Assembly (NCBI GenBank): GCA_964036155.1
Contig: OZ038423.1
Coordinates: 57,923,249 to 57,987,248, forward strand
Reading direction: 5' to 3'
Origin: Diploscapter coronatus
Taxonomy: Eukaryota > Nematoda > Chromadorea > Rhabditida > Rhabditidae
Length of the DNA: 64,000 nucleotides
Below the pieces are notes generated by a model, which saw only the letters and a list, made by a program, of their open reading frames with translations, was not told the DNA's origin and did no database searches. A program made the translations under genes and the position numbers. How positions within the stretch are numbered: the first letter of the stretch is position 1; the number at the start of each line of letters is the position of its first letter. This document shows, piece by piece, positions 22,508-35,838 of this stretch.

Positions 22508-25500
22508 TCATTTGTCCTTCATTTTCGAGTAGAATGCACTGACCACTGAAAATATTCTCGTGAATTTTTGCAAATAGAAAAAAAAAACTAAAAAGATATG
22601 AATTTGAAAAAATCATTAAAAAAGAAAATTAAACCAAGGCAGACCTTAAGCCAGAATGAAAAATTTTATGGAAGGGGCATGTGAGACTAAGTTTTTACAT
22701 AGAAAAGTGCTACATAAGGAGATACGCAAGGGGAATTGGGCTTAAGCACTGCCTAGATCTGAGGGAAATTAAAAATCTTACAGTTTTCAATCTTCTGCCT
22801 TTCGCCCTCGATCATCATTCGCTCCTTTCGAATGTCGGCCAGTATTTTCTCATTCATAGCGACGCTTCTAAAAATTAGCATATTTTATCGATTGATAAAA
22901 TTTGGAAAAATTTCCAACAAATTTGGAATTTTCTAAAATCCTAAACTAAAAAAAAGAACCTCAAAATAGCCAACTCGGTGTCTGCGTCAATGACGGGTAA
23001 GGAAGCAGTTTTAGGACGCGGAACAGGCTGAGGCTCGTCGGTTTTTCCAGCATCGCCATTATCGACTCTCGTCCAGGAATATGAAGACAGGGATTTCTCC
23101 GGTCGCCTTGAATCGTAACTATCGTCTTCCTGAAATAAGATAGGCAGGTAAGTTGCATTTTCTTGTCTATAATAGCGATTTTTAGTTCCCTTGTATCCTG
23201 TATTCTCCATCAAGTTTTCGCTTCATTTTTTGCCTATCCCTCACCTAACGATGCTAAATATGCAAATTATTGCGAAGAAAGGAGGGTGGGGAACTACAGT
23301 GAGACCAAGTTATAAATCTCTAAAATTCATGCCTACTTTCTGCAGCGTTGAAATTTGTAAGCTAGCAAATTGTCTTACCACTTCCCGTCTCGGCCTCTTA
23401 GCGTCCCTCTGGCTCTGACGAGGTTCGACCCATTCATCCTCTTCACTGTCATCCCTTCTCTTGGAAACGCCATTTCCGGTAGTTTGTTGGGCTGAAAATC
23501 ATCGAAATTCGAATCTTCTTAAAAATTTCTATTATTTTTCCTTATTCTTCAAATTTTTTCTTTTCAAAAATTCGATTTTCTCTAAATTTTTTATCGCCCC
23601 TACCCTTCTGCGCTCTCTGCCTCCTCTCCTCGTCTCTCTGTCGGCGTTCCTCGTTCCATTTTCTTCGATCCTCCTCGTCTTTGAGCCTTCTGAGTCTTTC
23701 CTCTTCCGCCTCTCGGGCAGCGCGTTCCCGGGCAATGAGTTCTCTGGAAATTTCAACTTTTTTTTTCCAAAATTCTTGCTCTCCAAGAAATAATATTAAG
23801 GGGCGGAAAAATACAAATTTTAAAAATGATAGAAAACCTACTCCCTCAATTTCTGCTCCCTCTCCTTCCTTTCCGCCTCCAGCCTGGCCTGTCTTTCCAT
23901 TTCCTCTTTTCGCAGTTGCTCTTCTCGTTCCAAGTGTTCCTGACGCTCTTTTTCTTCTCTAAAATTCAACAAATTAAGCTTTTAGGCTCACCCCCTTTTT
24001 CAAAGTCAAAAAGTCCTCTAAAAATATTTGAATTTCAAATTTTTTTTTTTTTTAAATGATCATCTTTCTAAAAAAAAACCATGGAAATAAAAATAAAATA
24101 GCTTCTTGCAATTTTAGAAAATAAAATCAAGATTTAAAATTTTTTTTCTAAAAACTAAAATATTACCGTCTCCTTTTCTCAGCCTCTGCGTGGTCCCTTC
24201 GGATTTTTTCTTCCTCTTCCTTTCTTTTTATTTCCTCTTCCAGTCTTCGCTGTTCTATCTCTTTCTGCCTTCGTTCCAGCTCCATTTGCTCTCTTGACTT
24301 GACATCGCTGGTCTTGGCAGTGTCCTTCTGAATTTTACTTGATAAAATTTTTACGACAAATTTCCATTTCATTCACATTTTTTCATGTTTTTTTTTCACA
24401 CAAGCTCGCCACACTTTCACATCTTTCAGAAAACATTTATTCAAAACACGAGTTCTGATTCACACAAGTAAAAAAATAAAGTTAGCAAAATTTTCTACCT
24501 CTCAAAAAATAAATTAGAAAAGACCCTGAAAATCGTGCGACATTGAGAAATAGCTTAGGAACAAATTTCTTAGCCTACAATTATACATTCTAATTTTCCT
24601 GCGGCTCTAGACTCTATGTCTCGCGATTTTCGAGAATAGCATCTTTAAAATGTCTAGCAAACCCTTACATGATCACTGTCATCGTTGTCGAGTTCCATGT
24701 CGGAAACGTCGGAGATCTTTTCCAGTTTCTTCTTTTCGTCGTCGTACGTCTTCCTCGTCCTTCGTTCCCTGGAACTGTCATCGTCAGAATCCTCATCAGA
24801 AGTGCCCGTCTTGCGGTGTTTCTTCTTCTTGTCCCTCTTCTTTTTCTTGTCCTTCTTTCGCTTTTTCTTCTTTTTCTTCTCGTCGCTGGACGCGTGGTCG
24901 GAGTCGTTTCTGAAAATATTTTGGTTTAGTTTTATTTTCAAAAGAAAAACATTAACTAAAATTTGTATAATTCTACTCTCTTGAATGAAATTTTTATAAT
25001 TTTTTTTATCTACAAAAATAAGAAAACTAAACTTCCAGATAGATTTGCATTTTAAGAAATCATTTTAAAACTTTTTCCACCTTAGATTTTCTTTCAAAAA
25101 CGTAAACGATTCTTTATCTTGTTGATTTTCATTATCAAGTTGATTTGTTCTTGTAAAATACTTCTTTTTCTGAAAAGATACAAATTTCGTACCTGTCCTT
25201 GACCATGTCCTTGGCCAACTTGTTAGCTTTTTCGTCCTTTTCGCTGTCCGAGGGACTCTTCTCGACGACGCCCTTCTTTCGCCAACCCAAGTCTTCGGCT
25301 TCAGGGGACTCGGAGCGTCTGAAAATGATAAAATAATGTATCTTTCTATCTTTTTACTTAACAAACAACGTAAACAGTGTTAATCACAGATCCCGCTTAA
25401 AATTGGTGGGTAAGTCAATTCGAGTACGCTGATTACGAATATCATGTTGAAAAGTGCCAACCGTGCATCCTGTTTCAGGAATTGACTTCGAGTTTTCCTT

Positions 25501-28500
25501 CTTACTCTTTGCTGCTGCAGCGAATAATATGAATGATTATTTTGGGACGTAAGCTAATTCCGCATTTGAAATTTTTCAAAGTAAAGAAAGGAGCAAAATT
25601 TGATAGAAAACAGGAAACATGGTAGGAACTTTTCAACATGATATTCGTAATCAGCGTACTCGAATTGACTCACCTATAAATCTTGAGCAGGATCTGTGAT
25701 TAACAGTTTATGTTCCTGGTGAATTTAAAAACAAACAAGGTTGGTAATAATTACTATTCGCAAAATCAGATCTGAAGTGTGAAGAACATTTTCACATGAA
25801 TGAAAATACAACAAACCAAGTTTAATTATTTCGAATTTTCAGAAAATAGGTTTAGCTAAATAATGATTTTTATCTTCTTACTTGCTTGGATTCTTGTTAG
25901 TTTTGTCATCCTTTCTTCTGTCCCTAGAGCTGCTTCTTTCACGAGATCTGAAATTTGTAAAAATTAATAAAATAGAAAAAATCAAATATTTTGAAATGTT
26001 AAAAAAAATTTCCTTTTAAATGTTTTTTTTTTCAAAAAATAAAGAAAATATCTCGTATACTTCTTTTCCTTCTTGTCATATGACGACGATCTGGAGTTGG
26101 ATTTCGGCGAGTAGGACCTCGTTCTGCTCAAATCAATCATCATAATTAATTCAAATAATTGAAAATAGAATTTAGCAGCTATATTTTCGGGTCTGGAAGA
26201 ACTTCATAGTCTACTTGTCGAGAAGTTCAACATTGTTATCAAATCTTCATTTGTTAAGTTGAGTGAAGAGCTTGTCAACCAATGTTCATTACTTTTAATT
26301 TCTTGAAGAATAGACTTTGGCCAAATAATTTCTAAAAATTTAACTTCTGTACCTGCTACCAGAAGATGAATCGTAGGATCGACGATGACTTCTGCTTCTG
26401 GAAGATCGGCGTTTCCTGCCTCTGGAAGTCGATCTTCTGTCGCGATCCCTGGAGTCGTGGCTTCTGAAAAATTATATTTTTAGACTTTTCTTCAAAGTTT
26501 AAGGATTTAATGCTAAGTTAAAAAATACTATTTTTTTTAATTTTAATTCACCTCGACCTAGATCTGGACTTCGAATATCTTTCGCGATATCGCTCTCGGT
26601 CCCTAGTGCTGGCATGCCGGTCGCGATCACGTTTGTCGTAGTAGTGGTCTGAAATTTTTCATTTTCAAAAATCTAAAACTAAACAAAAACCCAGAAAAAT
26701 TCCAAAAACAATCTATAAAGTGTTAAATATTGCCCAAAAAATCTTTAATAAAACTAGCCTAAAATGTCTAAATATCCTGAGAATCTCTAAATAAAAACTC
26801 TTAAAATTTGAATTAAATTCCGAAAAATCACACCCGGATTGTAATAGGATCCGCTGTTGCGTCTTCGGTATTGCATCCTGTCCGACGGCGACGGACGCCA
26901 CAGCTTTTTGGGGCCGGGGCCGGAATTCGCAGTCGAGTTGAGTCTGGGAGGTCTGACTTGAGCGGGAGAGCCGTCCCTATTTTGGGTGGTGGGGCTGCCG
27001 CTGAACTTTTTTATCTTCAACGTTTAAAAACTTTTTCTATAAAATAATAAAGATTTCTTATCTTTTTATTATTACAGTAAAAATAGCATTTTATAGGAAA
27101 AAATAAAAATCTCGAATACAACTCTGAAATCCAAATTCCCAGCTTACCTGGCTCTGTTTTCCGCCGGCGGCTTATCCTTTTGGGCTTCTTGAATCAGCGA
27201 TTTGGCGGCTTGGTCTTCGCTCGCCAGATTGATGGTGTTGAATTTCTTATCACCGAAAGAGGGCAAGATCGGCTGTTTAACCTAAAATTTGAAAAATTAA
27301 AATTTCCCCCAAAAATCCGCGGACAAACGATGCTTTAGACAGAGTGATTTTGGTCAATTTTTGACGAATGCGCGGCTTTTAACGCGAGTGTTCTCTCGGA
27401 TAATGGCGTTGGAGAAAATTCCGTGTCCCAGATTAATTTTTCACTGCTAAATGCTGGGTTTAGCAGTCAATAATTTTTAAGGACTTGTGCAAAACTTACT
27501 CGGCTCTTACCTGGAAAGTCCGAAAATCGATGGAACAAAGGCTGAATTTTTAAGTAAAGTTTAAAAATTACCATGTCTAGCGTAGGTGGGATCGAGTCAC
27601 TTGGGGGCGGGGGCTGTTTGTTTCCAGAGTTGCTGGCCTTGAACTGGGTTTTCACCGCGCTCAGCATTTTCTTCGCCTTTTCCATTTGCAGACGTTTGGA
27701 GCGTTGTTCTGGCTGAAAAAACATTTCAATTTTCAGGCTTTCCACAAATTTATCATACGCCAATTCCTCTTCGATTTTAAAATAAAAGACATTAGTTATT
27801 TTTACTTAATACAAATTCAAGCTACCGTTTCCTGAACCTCCTGCTGTTGGTAATAGTTGTAGAAATCCTGAGAACTACCCTTGGAAGAGGGCACCGCATC
27901 ATAAGACTGCTGGCCCTGAAAATTTCATTTCTTCACATTTTTCAAACAAAAAAGATCTATCTTTCAATAAAAAAATAATTCTACTCGGTATTATTTTATT
28001 TTCTCTGAAGTTTATTTTTTCAATAAAATGAAATGAAAAAGCTTACATAATACTGTTCATATTGTCGTTTCTGCTCGGCAAGCATTTGCTCGGTTTGAGC
28101 CAGCTGAACTGGGTCCACGTACTCTTCGGCCACTTGCTGCAAAGATTAAATTTAAAATGGACTTTTTTAAAACTTTCGCATCTTTCCCTTCATTTTTCAA
28201 CACTAATTCTCATAAAAAGTGCATGAACTTTTAGAGAAGCAAAAAGATATATTAAGCATGACCTTTCTAGTTACAACCCTGTTTCTTTTCTCCAATCTGT
28301 TCCTCAGAAAGGAAATATTTTTAAAAAATAAATAAATTACTCCGCTCTTAGGATCATAAGCCATTGAGTACGAGTACTGCCAGGCGTAGTATTCCTCCTC
28401 GGTCATGGGCGTCTGGCCGTCGTCTCCGCCCATCCAAATCAGCGGCTGATTGTTCGCATCGTGAGGAAGGATGGGCTGGCCTGAAATTTAGTAAATTTCA

Positions 28501-30539
28501 ATTTTCTAGCCCTTAAAAAGAAAATTGCTATTTTAAAATTTCAGGACATATTCTTTAGAAAATATAGCGTTTTTTTATTGAAAAAAACCTTTACTAACCT
28601 TGCTCATCATAAGGAATGACAGGCTGTCCGAACACATTTGTAGCCGGAATGGGTCTCCCATCCTCCCGAATCGGGAAGATGAAATTCCCCTCGTCGTCCT
28701 TCGGGAACAGCGCCGTACCTCAACAGATTGGCTAATTATGGAGATAATTACCCTAATTAACTAGGTAGTATGAATGTAATTACCCTAATTGATGATTTCT
28801 AAACAGACTAATTAAGTAAAAATTCGCAATTCAAGAAAAACCACCTTTCCTGTAGTACAAAAAAATGACTCCAAGTTAATTACCCCAGTTAAATAAGAAA
28901 TTAAATAATTACCATCGTTATCCATGGGAACGAGCGGCTTTCCGTACATGGAGAGGGGGAATATGGGGCGGCCGTCCTCGTCCAGGGGACAGCACGGTTT
29001 ACCTGTCCAGAAATCGATCGGAAACACCGGCAACTGAGACATCGGGTCGATGGGAAGAATCTGAAGTTTTACGTGAAAATTTCGCCTTCTTTAATTCCTA
29101 TCCTCGACTTTTTTTAAAGCTTTCCTATAGAAAGTTTCTTCAGAAACGATTTTTAGAAACGATCATTCTTATAGAAACTTTGATTTTTCAAGATTTTTGA
29201 AATTCAATTTAAACCCCTAACCGGCTCTCCAGCCTCGTTTTTGGGCAGCACAGGACGACCATCGACATTCGTGGGAAAGACGGGCTCGCCCGAATTGTTG
29301 AAGCTGATGTAGAGCGGCGGGTTGGGGATGGAGATGCCGATCGAGCGGACTGAAAAATTATTTTATTTTTTATTCTTAAACAAATTAGGTTATTTTTGAA
29401 ATTTACCGCTATCCTCCAAAAACCCATCAGAAAACCATTCGAAAATCTTCTTCTGGCGATTCAGTTTGTAGAAATAGTTCGAGAGATCCTGAAGATTATA
29501 ATTTTTCAAAATTGGACAAATTCGAAATCAGTCATTTTCAAATTAGTGAGTTTTTAAAGGGTCCCTTAAATTCTATTCGAATTTTAAAGATCTAATACCT
29601 GAGCGAAGACGGTATCCTTGACGGTGAAGAATCTGTATCCTCCGAAAACCACATCAAACTTCAGATCGGCTTTGCTGTACCTCGGGATCCCATGATGCGT
29701 GATGGGTGGAACTAGAAATTTTTAAACCATAAGAACTTGCTCCGCGAATCAATTCTACCTCTTTGAGGCAATTTCGGGCCGACTTTCTCAAAATTTCTGA
29801 CCCCAAATTACCCACAAACAACAAGAGAGCGTGTGTTTCTATGAATATACAGACCGACAGAGAATGAATAAATTGTCGCCTTAACCAGCCATTTTATCAT
29901 TAGCCTACCAAAAAGGACCTCCTGTATTTACAAGTGGATGAGACACAAACGGCTATTTTTCCCATTTCTCAACAGCTTTTTCTGCACTCCCTACCCGTCA
30001 ATAAATGCAGCGCCTTCTGTCTGTCATCCGTCCGTAAATACAGGTAGCCGTTTAAAAGGTGGCATTTTGGGTATGAAAATGTTCGAGGGGGTAACCTTCT
30101 TGCGCCTCCAGCATCGCCCATTTCGGGTAGTCCATCATTTTGGGCGGGCCGTAGCCGTGAATCGGTAGGGTGTTCGTCGGTTTTCGCACCTGGTTCGCGA
30201 ACGCTTCCTCAGCCTGCTTTAATGCGGCAACTCCTGAATTTTTTCTATTCTCTCATGAAATTTATGAATCTTTTTCTGTAGAAAATATCGATTGTTTTTC
30301 TTTTACATTCTCCAAAACCAACCATGCTGCGGACGCTCCTTCTCCTTGGCCTCTCGCTTTCTCCTTCGCTTCGACATGACCGGCTGCTCGGCAGGCTTGT
30401 TCTCCTGCTCCGCACCCACATCAGATCGTTTCGCAACCTGTTCTGCAGTCTCGTCTCCGTTCCGCTCCTCGGCAGCACTCACCACTCCGGAATCCGCATC
30501 CGAAGAGACGGTCACCCCTCCATCGCTCACTTCAGTCAT
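22508..30539 (-). CDS. Large nuclear protein: P-x-D-x-x-G repeats, RS-rich region, coiled-coil tail
   Basis: About 26 phase-consistent exons joined by eye. The start (MTEVSDGGVTVSSDADSGVV) follows a TTTTCAG acceptor. In order: an acidic/basic N-terminus; LPIHGYGPPKMMDYPKWAML; a folded-looking part (DLKFDVVFGGYRFFTV, LSNYFYKLNRQKKIFEWF); then about ten units of the type V-F-P-x-N-x-D-G-R-P or I-L-P-x-D, such as PIFPLSMYGKPLVPMDNDG; Gln/Tyr-rich stretches; an Arg/Ser-Asp/Arg region (about 25880-26650); a Lys block around 24850; and a long Glu/Arg coiled coil (EIEQRRLEEEIKRKEEEEK onward). RS and Lys/Glu tracts are typical of pre-mRNA splicing or nuclear-speckle proteins, so that role is inferred. 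I do not recognise the family. One intron carries a foldback element at 25379-25704. Confidence 0.75.
25379..25704. repeat. Foldback element with about 75-bp inverted ends
   Basis: The ends run from GTTAATCACAGATCC to its inverse complement at 25690-25704. Matching extends through TCAATTCGAGTACGCTGATT and ACGAATATCATGTTGAAAAG, about 75 bp with few mismatches. It sits in an intron of the RS-rich gene, and no frame inside resembles a transposase. Non-autonomous element, family unknown. Confidence 0.8.
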
Positions 30540-30774
30540 TTTTGACCTGAAAATTTCGATCTATCAACTTCAGACTGAAGAATGATGAATTTAGGGGAAT
30601 AGCGACCTTTTCAATAATTTGATGCCTAGAAATTTCGTAAATAATGCAAATAAACAATTAGAAACATTTTGGGGAGAAAAATAGTGAAAGAAAAAGACAA
30701 AGAAAAAATGATTATCGAAAAGAGATAATGACATCGTAAAGGCAACGCGAAGAAACGAGCATACCCAGCATTCA

Positions 30775-30952
30775 AATTGCGGGTTCATGTGGGGTAACTT
30801 GCAGATCCGCAGTGCTGTGGATCGACGTGAATGAATGTGGATCCACACGGGTCCACAAATTTGCAAATTGTGAATCCACATTGGCCCACTTGCATCCACA
30901 AAAACTGCGGATCCGCAAGTTACCCCACACACACACACATGGACCCGCAATT
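30775..30952. repeat. Nested foldback with GTGGATCCAC units
   Basis: The outer arms are AATTGCGGGTTCATGTGGGG onward and its inverse complement, which contains an extra (CA)n run (CACACACACACACA). Between them lie ATCCGCAGT, GTGGATC and TGTGGATCCACA motifs that pair with each other. The whole unit could fold into a stem with side hairpins. No coding sense. Confidence 0.75.
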
Positions 30953-31538
30953 CGCGACTGTGGATCCACATGGATACGCTGCTTGAACGCCGAGGAGTAT
31001 AATCGAAAATGAATGAAATGAGACTTTCGCAAGTGGTCGATGAATCGATGAATATGTCGGTTGAGTTTGGGAAAATCGATATCGTTTTTCACGAATGTTC
31101 CACAACCTATATGAGAGGGATCGCTATAACAAGGACGGATATGGTATAGCTTAATTAAAGATTCCAAAATAAGTCCGGGGAATCGTTGATTTTATCGATC
31201 GACTTGGAGAAAAGTTGGCAAAATCCGAGAATAGACGAGGAAAGGAGAATTCAACAACCACCCATTCCACAATAAGGCCTGAGTCATCAAATGCTCCAGA
31301 TACGGCGCAACTAAAGCCGAATGGAGGAATCCCCTAATTTATTGATTGCTTGAAAATAGGATGAAGAAAATCCGAGAATAGACGTAGTGGAGAAAAGGCG
31401 AAAGTGTGTCACACTAGCAGAAGGCTGAATCCCAGCGCAACGAAAACGATGCAGCAGAGAAAATGAGGCCACTGCGCAGAGATGACTGCAAAAGGGGCGC
31501 ATAGTTGTTTTCGATAGAGATTAATTGGGATTCAGGAT

Positions 31539-31572
31539 ATATCTAATCTAAACTAGATCTTAGATTAGATAT
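31539..31572. repeat. Perfect 13-bp inverted repeat, 8-nt loop
   Basis: ATATCTAATCTAA at 31539-31551 pairs perfectly with TTAGATTAGATAT at 31560-31572. The loop itself contains CTAGATC. It lies far from any start codon; function unknown. Confidence 0.6.
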
Positions 31573-33213
31573 GGATAGAGTAATGGAATAGTTTGTAATC
31601 TCACTACATTACATGGCTTCCCTTTTTCTGTTTCTCAGCGAGAGATAAAATTCGTCACCCAAAATGAACACATTTTCGCAAACGAATTCATGCTTGTGTG
31701 CAGTCATTTTGTCCTAATTTTTTTTGCATACAGTCACTTTATCAGAATTATCATCGATTTAGACTGGGTTTTTGAGACGTTTTGGTTTGAAAGGTGCTTC
31801 CTTCCTAAATTTTTGGTTTCGAACTACTACATTTCTACCACAAACGCACTTTTGCAAAGGAGCGGAGCTTGAGGACTCTAGACATAATTTAGCGCATGAC
31901 ATAGTTTAAAATGACTCAATGATAACACAACAAGTGATAAATATATTATTAGAAAAATTGAGTGTTAGCAAAATACATGCACATTTGTGTCGGTATTTTT
32001 GTCTTGTGAACTATAAAATCAAAATTCTACACTATGATTTCCCGTCGCTATAAATTTTATTTATTCTCTCAAAAATGATTATAAATGCGATGTATGTGTG
32101 TGCCATTGACGATGGTAAATGGATGATAATCAACAGAATTGGTGGTTTATTCGTTGGATCTTTCAAAATATGATGTTATATTGTAATGGGCTGAGAAAGG
32201 TGTATGATGAAGAAGAATTTGAACAATCATAAAATCGATTATTATTATTAGAAAAATGATATAAGCAAACAAGAAGAGAAAAATTAGAAAAAATAGGGAT
32301 GGTATGAGGAACGAGAAGGGGGTTGATCTTATTTTTGATGTTACATTTTGGGCGCTGTTTGTTGGTGTCTTGAAACGGTCTTATTTTGCTGCTGCTGCTT
32401 TGGTGTCATTTCAAGTGTGCCAATTTGCGGATGGTAGATCTCAGGGGGAAATACGAAAGAAGAAAAGCTGGCTGAAGACGTTTTCTGATGAAATCGAAAC
32501 ACTTCTGATCTACAAAAATCGTCGGCATTCCCGGAAAAGTGGCGATTTTTGTCAAGATTTTGAACCCGGGAAACGACTTTGACTACAATCGTGAAAAATG
32601 GTTCGGCAGTAGTTTTGGAGACTCAGAACATGTTGCTAGAAAATAATCGACGAGCAAAGTAAAACTCTCTCTATAAAACAAGTAAGCGTTATATTTGGAT
32701 TTAGAAAAAGAATAGACTAAAGACACAAAATTCACATACGAAGGATAAATCGACATAGAAAGGATCGAGCTTAGAAATCAATTTGATGATAATAGCCGGG
32801 GAATTTTCGTGGACTTGAAAAATTGGATAGGTCAAAAATGGGTTGCTAGAGTTTGGCGATATACACTACTCTAAATCAAGCGTAGAGAAGCTAAAGTGTT
32901 GCTAGAATTAGGGTAATTTTAGGCGTCAGACGAAAAATTCCGTGAGAAAGCGGCTATTCGAACCACATATCGTTGTTACATGAAGATGAAACATGTATGT
33001 AAAGGGGGTAGGACTCGAATATAGAATGTGTGAAAGTGTGCGTAAAATATTGATAATTATTATATTTGAAAAATGAAAAACAATTAGAAATAAAATCCGC
33101 TTGGGGGAGACAGGACGTCGAAAGGAGGGGTCCTATATCCCGAACAAACGGTGATGTTGTTGCCAATGTTGACGATGTTGTCCTGCTGGACACTCGCCGA
33201 GGGCCGACCGAAT

Positions 33214-35838
33214 TTAGTCATTATCGGGGAATGGACCTGCCAAAACCTTCTTCACGAAATCTAAAAGTTGAAATTGAGGAAAGAAGCATTCAACATGATC
33301 TATGTTCATGTAAACAACTTGCACTTCAGAAAAAGTAACTATTTTCCTCAGGGCACGGCAGAAATTTAGCTATCTTGGAAGAAACGCTAAAGAGATGAGT
33401 AATCAATTGCGTTTCTTTCACAATGGAAGAGCCATTCCTCAATTTCACTTCTGAGATGCAAGTTGACTAGATGAGGCAAATTTATTGACCTTCGTATTTG
33501 ACGAAACCCTCGCCGTCCTCGACGCCCTTGAGCAGCTCGTCGACCTCGTCGGCTGTGAGGCGCTCGCCCAACGCCAGCAGCACGTGTCTCAGCTCAGCAG
33601 CCAAAATTTTGCCAACCTGCAAGGAAATCGCGATCAATTCGATATATCATCAATCAACAATTCGTGATTAGAATAATGTATCTGATTTAGATTTTGAAGC
33701 CTGGATTTTGAGTTCAGAATGACTAAATTCATGTCTCAAACATTAATGACTGAAAGTGTATTGAAGAAAGTAAAATCCTCACCTCATCCTTGTCGAAGAC
33801 CTTCAGGCCCTCAACGAAGTCGGCGTATGTTCCTTGTTCCTGCAATCATTTAAATCAATTTCATTTCATCTAAGTTTATGACGCCACATTTTCAACCCAT
33901 CAAGTAATCTGTCAATTGCAAGACATAATGACATTATTCAGTACTATACTACAAGGACTGATGATGATCTATGCATAAGTATGTCATAGTGTCTTACAAT
34001 CACTGTTATCACTTATGCATTGTTGTATAATTATCGATTGATGCTTTGGGACTTTCAGCTTGAATCTTTTTCTGTTTCTCTCTAACTTCTAGCCGATATC
34101 GCCTGTGAGCTGAATGGCATTTGCCATTTCTCTTTGCCAGAGAGAAAGAGCTGCTGCGCTCTTTCAATAGCTTTACAACGAGACGACTTGTGTCGAGTGA
34201 GTGTGGCAGAGAAAAATGTGCACATCAACCAAGCACAGCGCTACGGCGCGAGCGCAGGCGGGCCGCTCTTCCAGGAGAACGAGAGAGCGATCGAGAGAAG
34301 CAGAATCACGCAAGGCAGAGAGCGATAAGAAGAGATATCTCAACAATATCGATCCGATCCAAGCTCGAATCCCCTCTAGCTTTACGCAAAAGATACCTCA
34401 GATCCGAGCAGAAGGCGAGAAAAAACATGATATGCGAAGGATAAGAAGGATCGAATTTTGCCAATAGAATGAATAGAAAGAGATCATTCAGGACTAGCAA
34501 TCGAATTTGATGAAATGAACCACTACTCTGAACAAGCTTCTTGATCAAGGAAGCAAATCCTTGGTCGAAGAGTTATGAAGAATTAGTGGAAGAATAATGA
34601 TATCGGAAGTAATCATTAGCTTGATGCAGCGAGTCTCTTGCATGTGAATTGAGTGATATTAGGTAATTAGAGTATTTTTGCTGTATGATGAAAATAGCTT
34701 GCGTATTTTTAGTCAATCATTTGCTTACCCCACTTGCCATCCTAGAAGAATCGAATCAATCTTGCGCGCAGAGTTCTGGATTTCGCTTTGCGGAGTGATT
34801 TGCCTAAGCTTTGCCAGCCTTCCTGCTTTCAAGTGGTACTGTTTACTCAAAATCATATTCTCTTTAGCTACTCTCTCAAGAAGCCCAATTCACCTGCCGA
34901 GTGATAAGTAGTTTCGAGAAAATGAGCGTAGGGAAAAAGTGCTGAACGCAAGAAAAAAAATCAAGCAGAATAAAAAATATCTTAAAAGTCTGTAAAGCAA
35001 TAAAATTGATTTAAAAATCGATAGATTCAAAATATGAACCTTCTCTTTGGAGAGTTGCTCGTAAATGGGCAGCCACTCCTCAAAAGTGAGCCTCTTCTCG
35101 CCCTTACGTTTGAATTCCTGACCAGACGCCTAAAAATTTGTTCTTAATATTTTTTGCAAGAAAATGTAAAATCGACTGTAATTTAGTGATGAGATGAAAA
35201 TTTTTGCAGAAAAATATAGTGAAAGTTGATGGAATAATGAATTTTTGGCAAAAAAATGTGGAATGTCGATCTAATCAATTGAGCCATGACAGCACCTTGA
35301 CGACCATGGCGTTGGTGGGCTTGAGTCCCGCGGCGCGGACGACGTCGCCGATTTGAGTGCCGTCGATCTTACCGTCCAACTCCTCATCGTAAAGGTTGAA
35401 AATTTCCTTCAGCTGATCTAAAAATGAAAAATCAATAGTTGACCAAATTTTCAAGGTTAATTTTAAATTGAATTCAAATTGGCCTGAGACGTTAGGTTTC
35501 TACGTTAAGTTTGATAGAGGTCATGATTTTAAACCATAAGTGAAAAATCGATAGTCAAACTCAGATCGATCGATATTTTGGAAACGCGCGTATTCCAATC
35601 AAATTTACGACAAGTCAACTCAGAAAATTCGAATTTGAAGCTGTAAATCGAAAAATCCAAGTCATAGGCGAATAATCGGTGTGTACCGCCCGAGATGGCG
35701 GGAGTAGGTTTGTCGGTGGGATTGATGAAAATCCATGGACAAATGTCGTAAATTGACGAAATACGCGATGTTTTGTAAGGTTGTTACTGTAAATAGTTAC
35801 GGTACGTGCGGTAAAGTTGACCTACCCTGAGACGGCAT
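33214..35838 (-). CDS. mlc-3: Myosin essential (alkali) light chain
   Basis: Six exons: 35838-35826, 35417-35296, 35129-35040, 33839-33783, 33616-33490, 33260-33214, about 150 residues, the normal size. EF-hand-like blocks in order: [87 protein letters not shown] and [15 protein letters not shown]. The C-terminus [15 protein letters not shown] matches invertebrate muscle essential light chains. It binds the lever arm of the myosin heavy chain, and essential chains mostly do not bind calcium tightly. If the intron after exon 5 is not removed, the frame ends at once as GQ-stop (33482). Introns 1 and 3 are long (about 0.4 and 1.2 kb) and may hold muscle enhancers. The symbol follows the C. elegans naming by similarity. 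Confidence 0.9.

Larger units (their letters stand above)
30540..33213. other. Intergenic region between the RS-rich gene and myosin light chain
   Basis: No gene recognised on either strand. It holds a nested foldback (30775-30952) and a short AT-rich hairpin (31539-31572). The part near 30540-30760 would include the upstream region of the RS-rich gene. Confidence 0.45.

Noticed and set aside
24650..24984. Ser/Phe-rich open frames on the + strand near 24.7 kb
   Set aside because: They are antisense shadows of the Lys/Asp/Glu/Ser-rich exon of the minus-strand RS gene.
30591..31167. 126-131 codon frames with repeated His/Arg-Ile-Cys wording
   Set aside because: They are translations of the GTGGATCCAC foldback, and similar frames occur on both strands.
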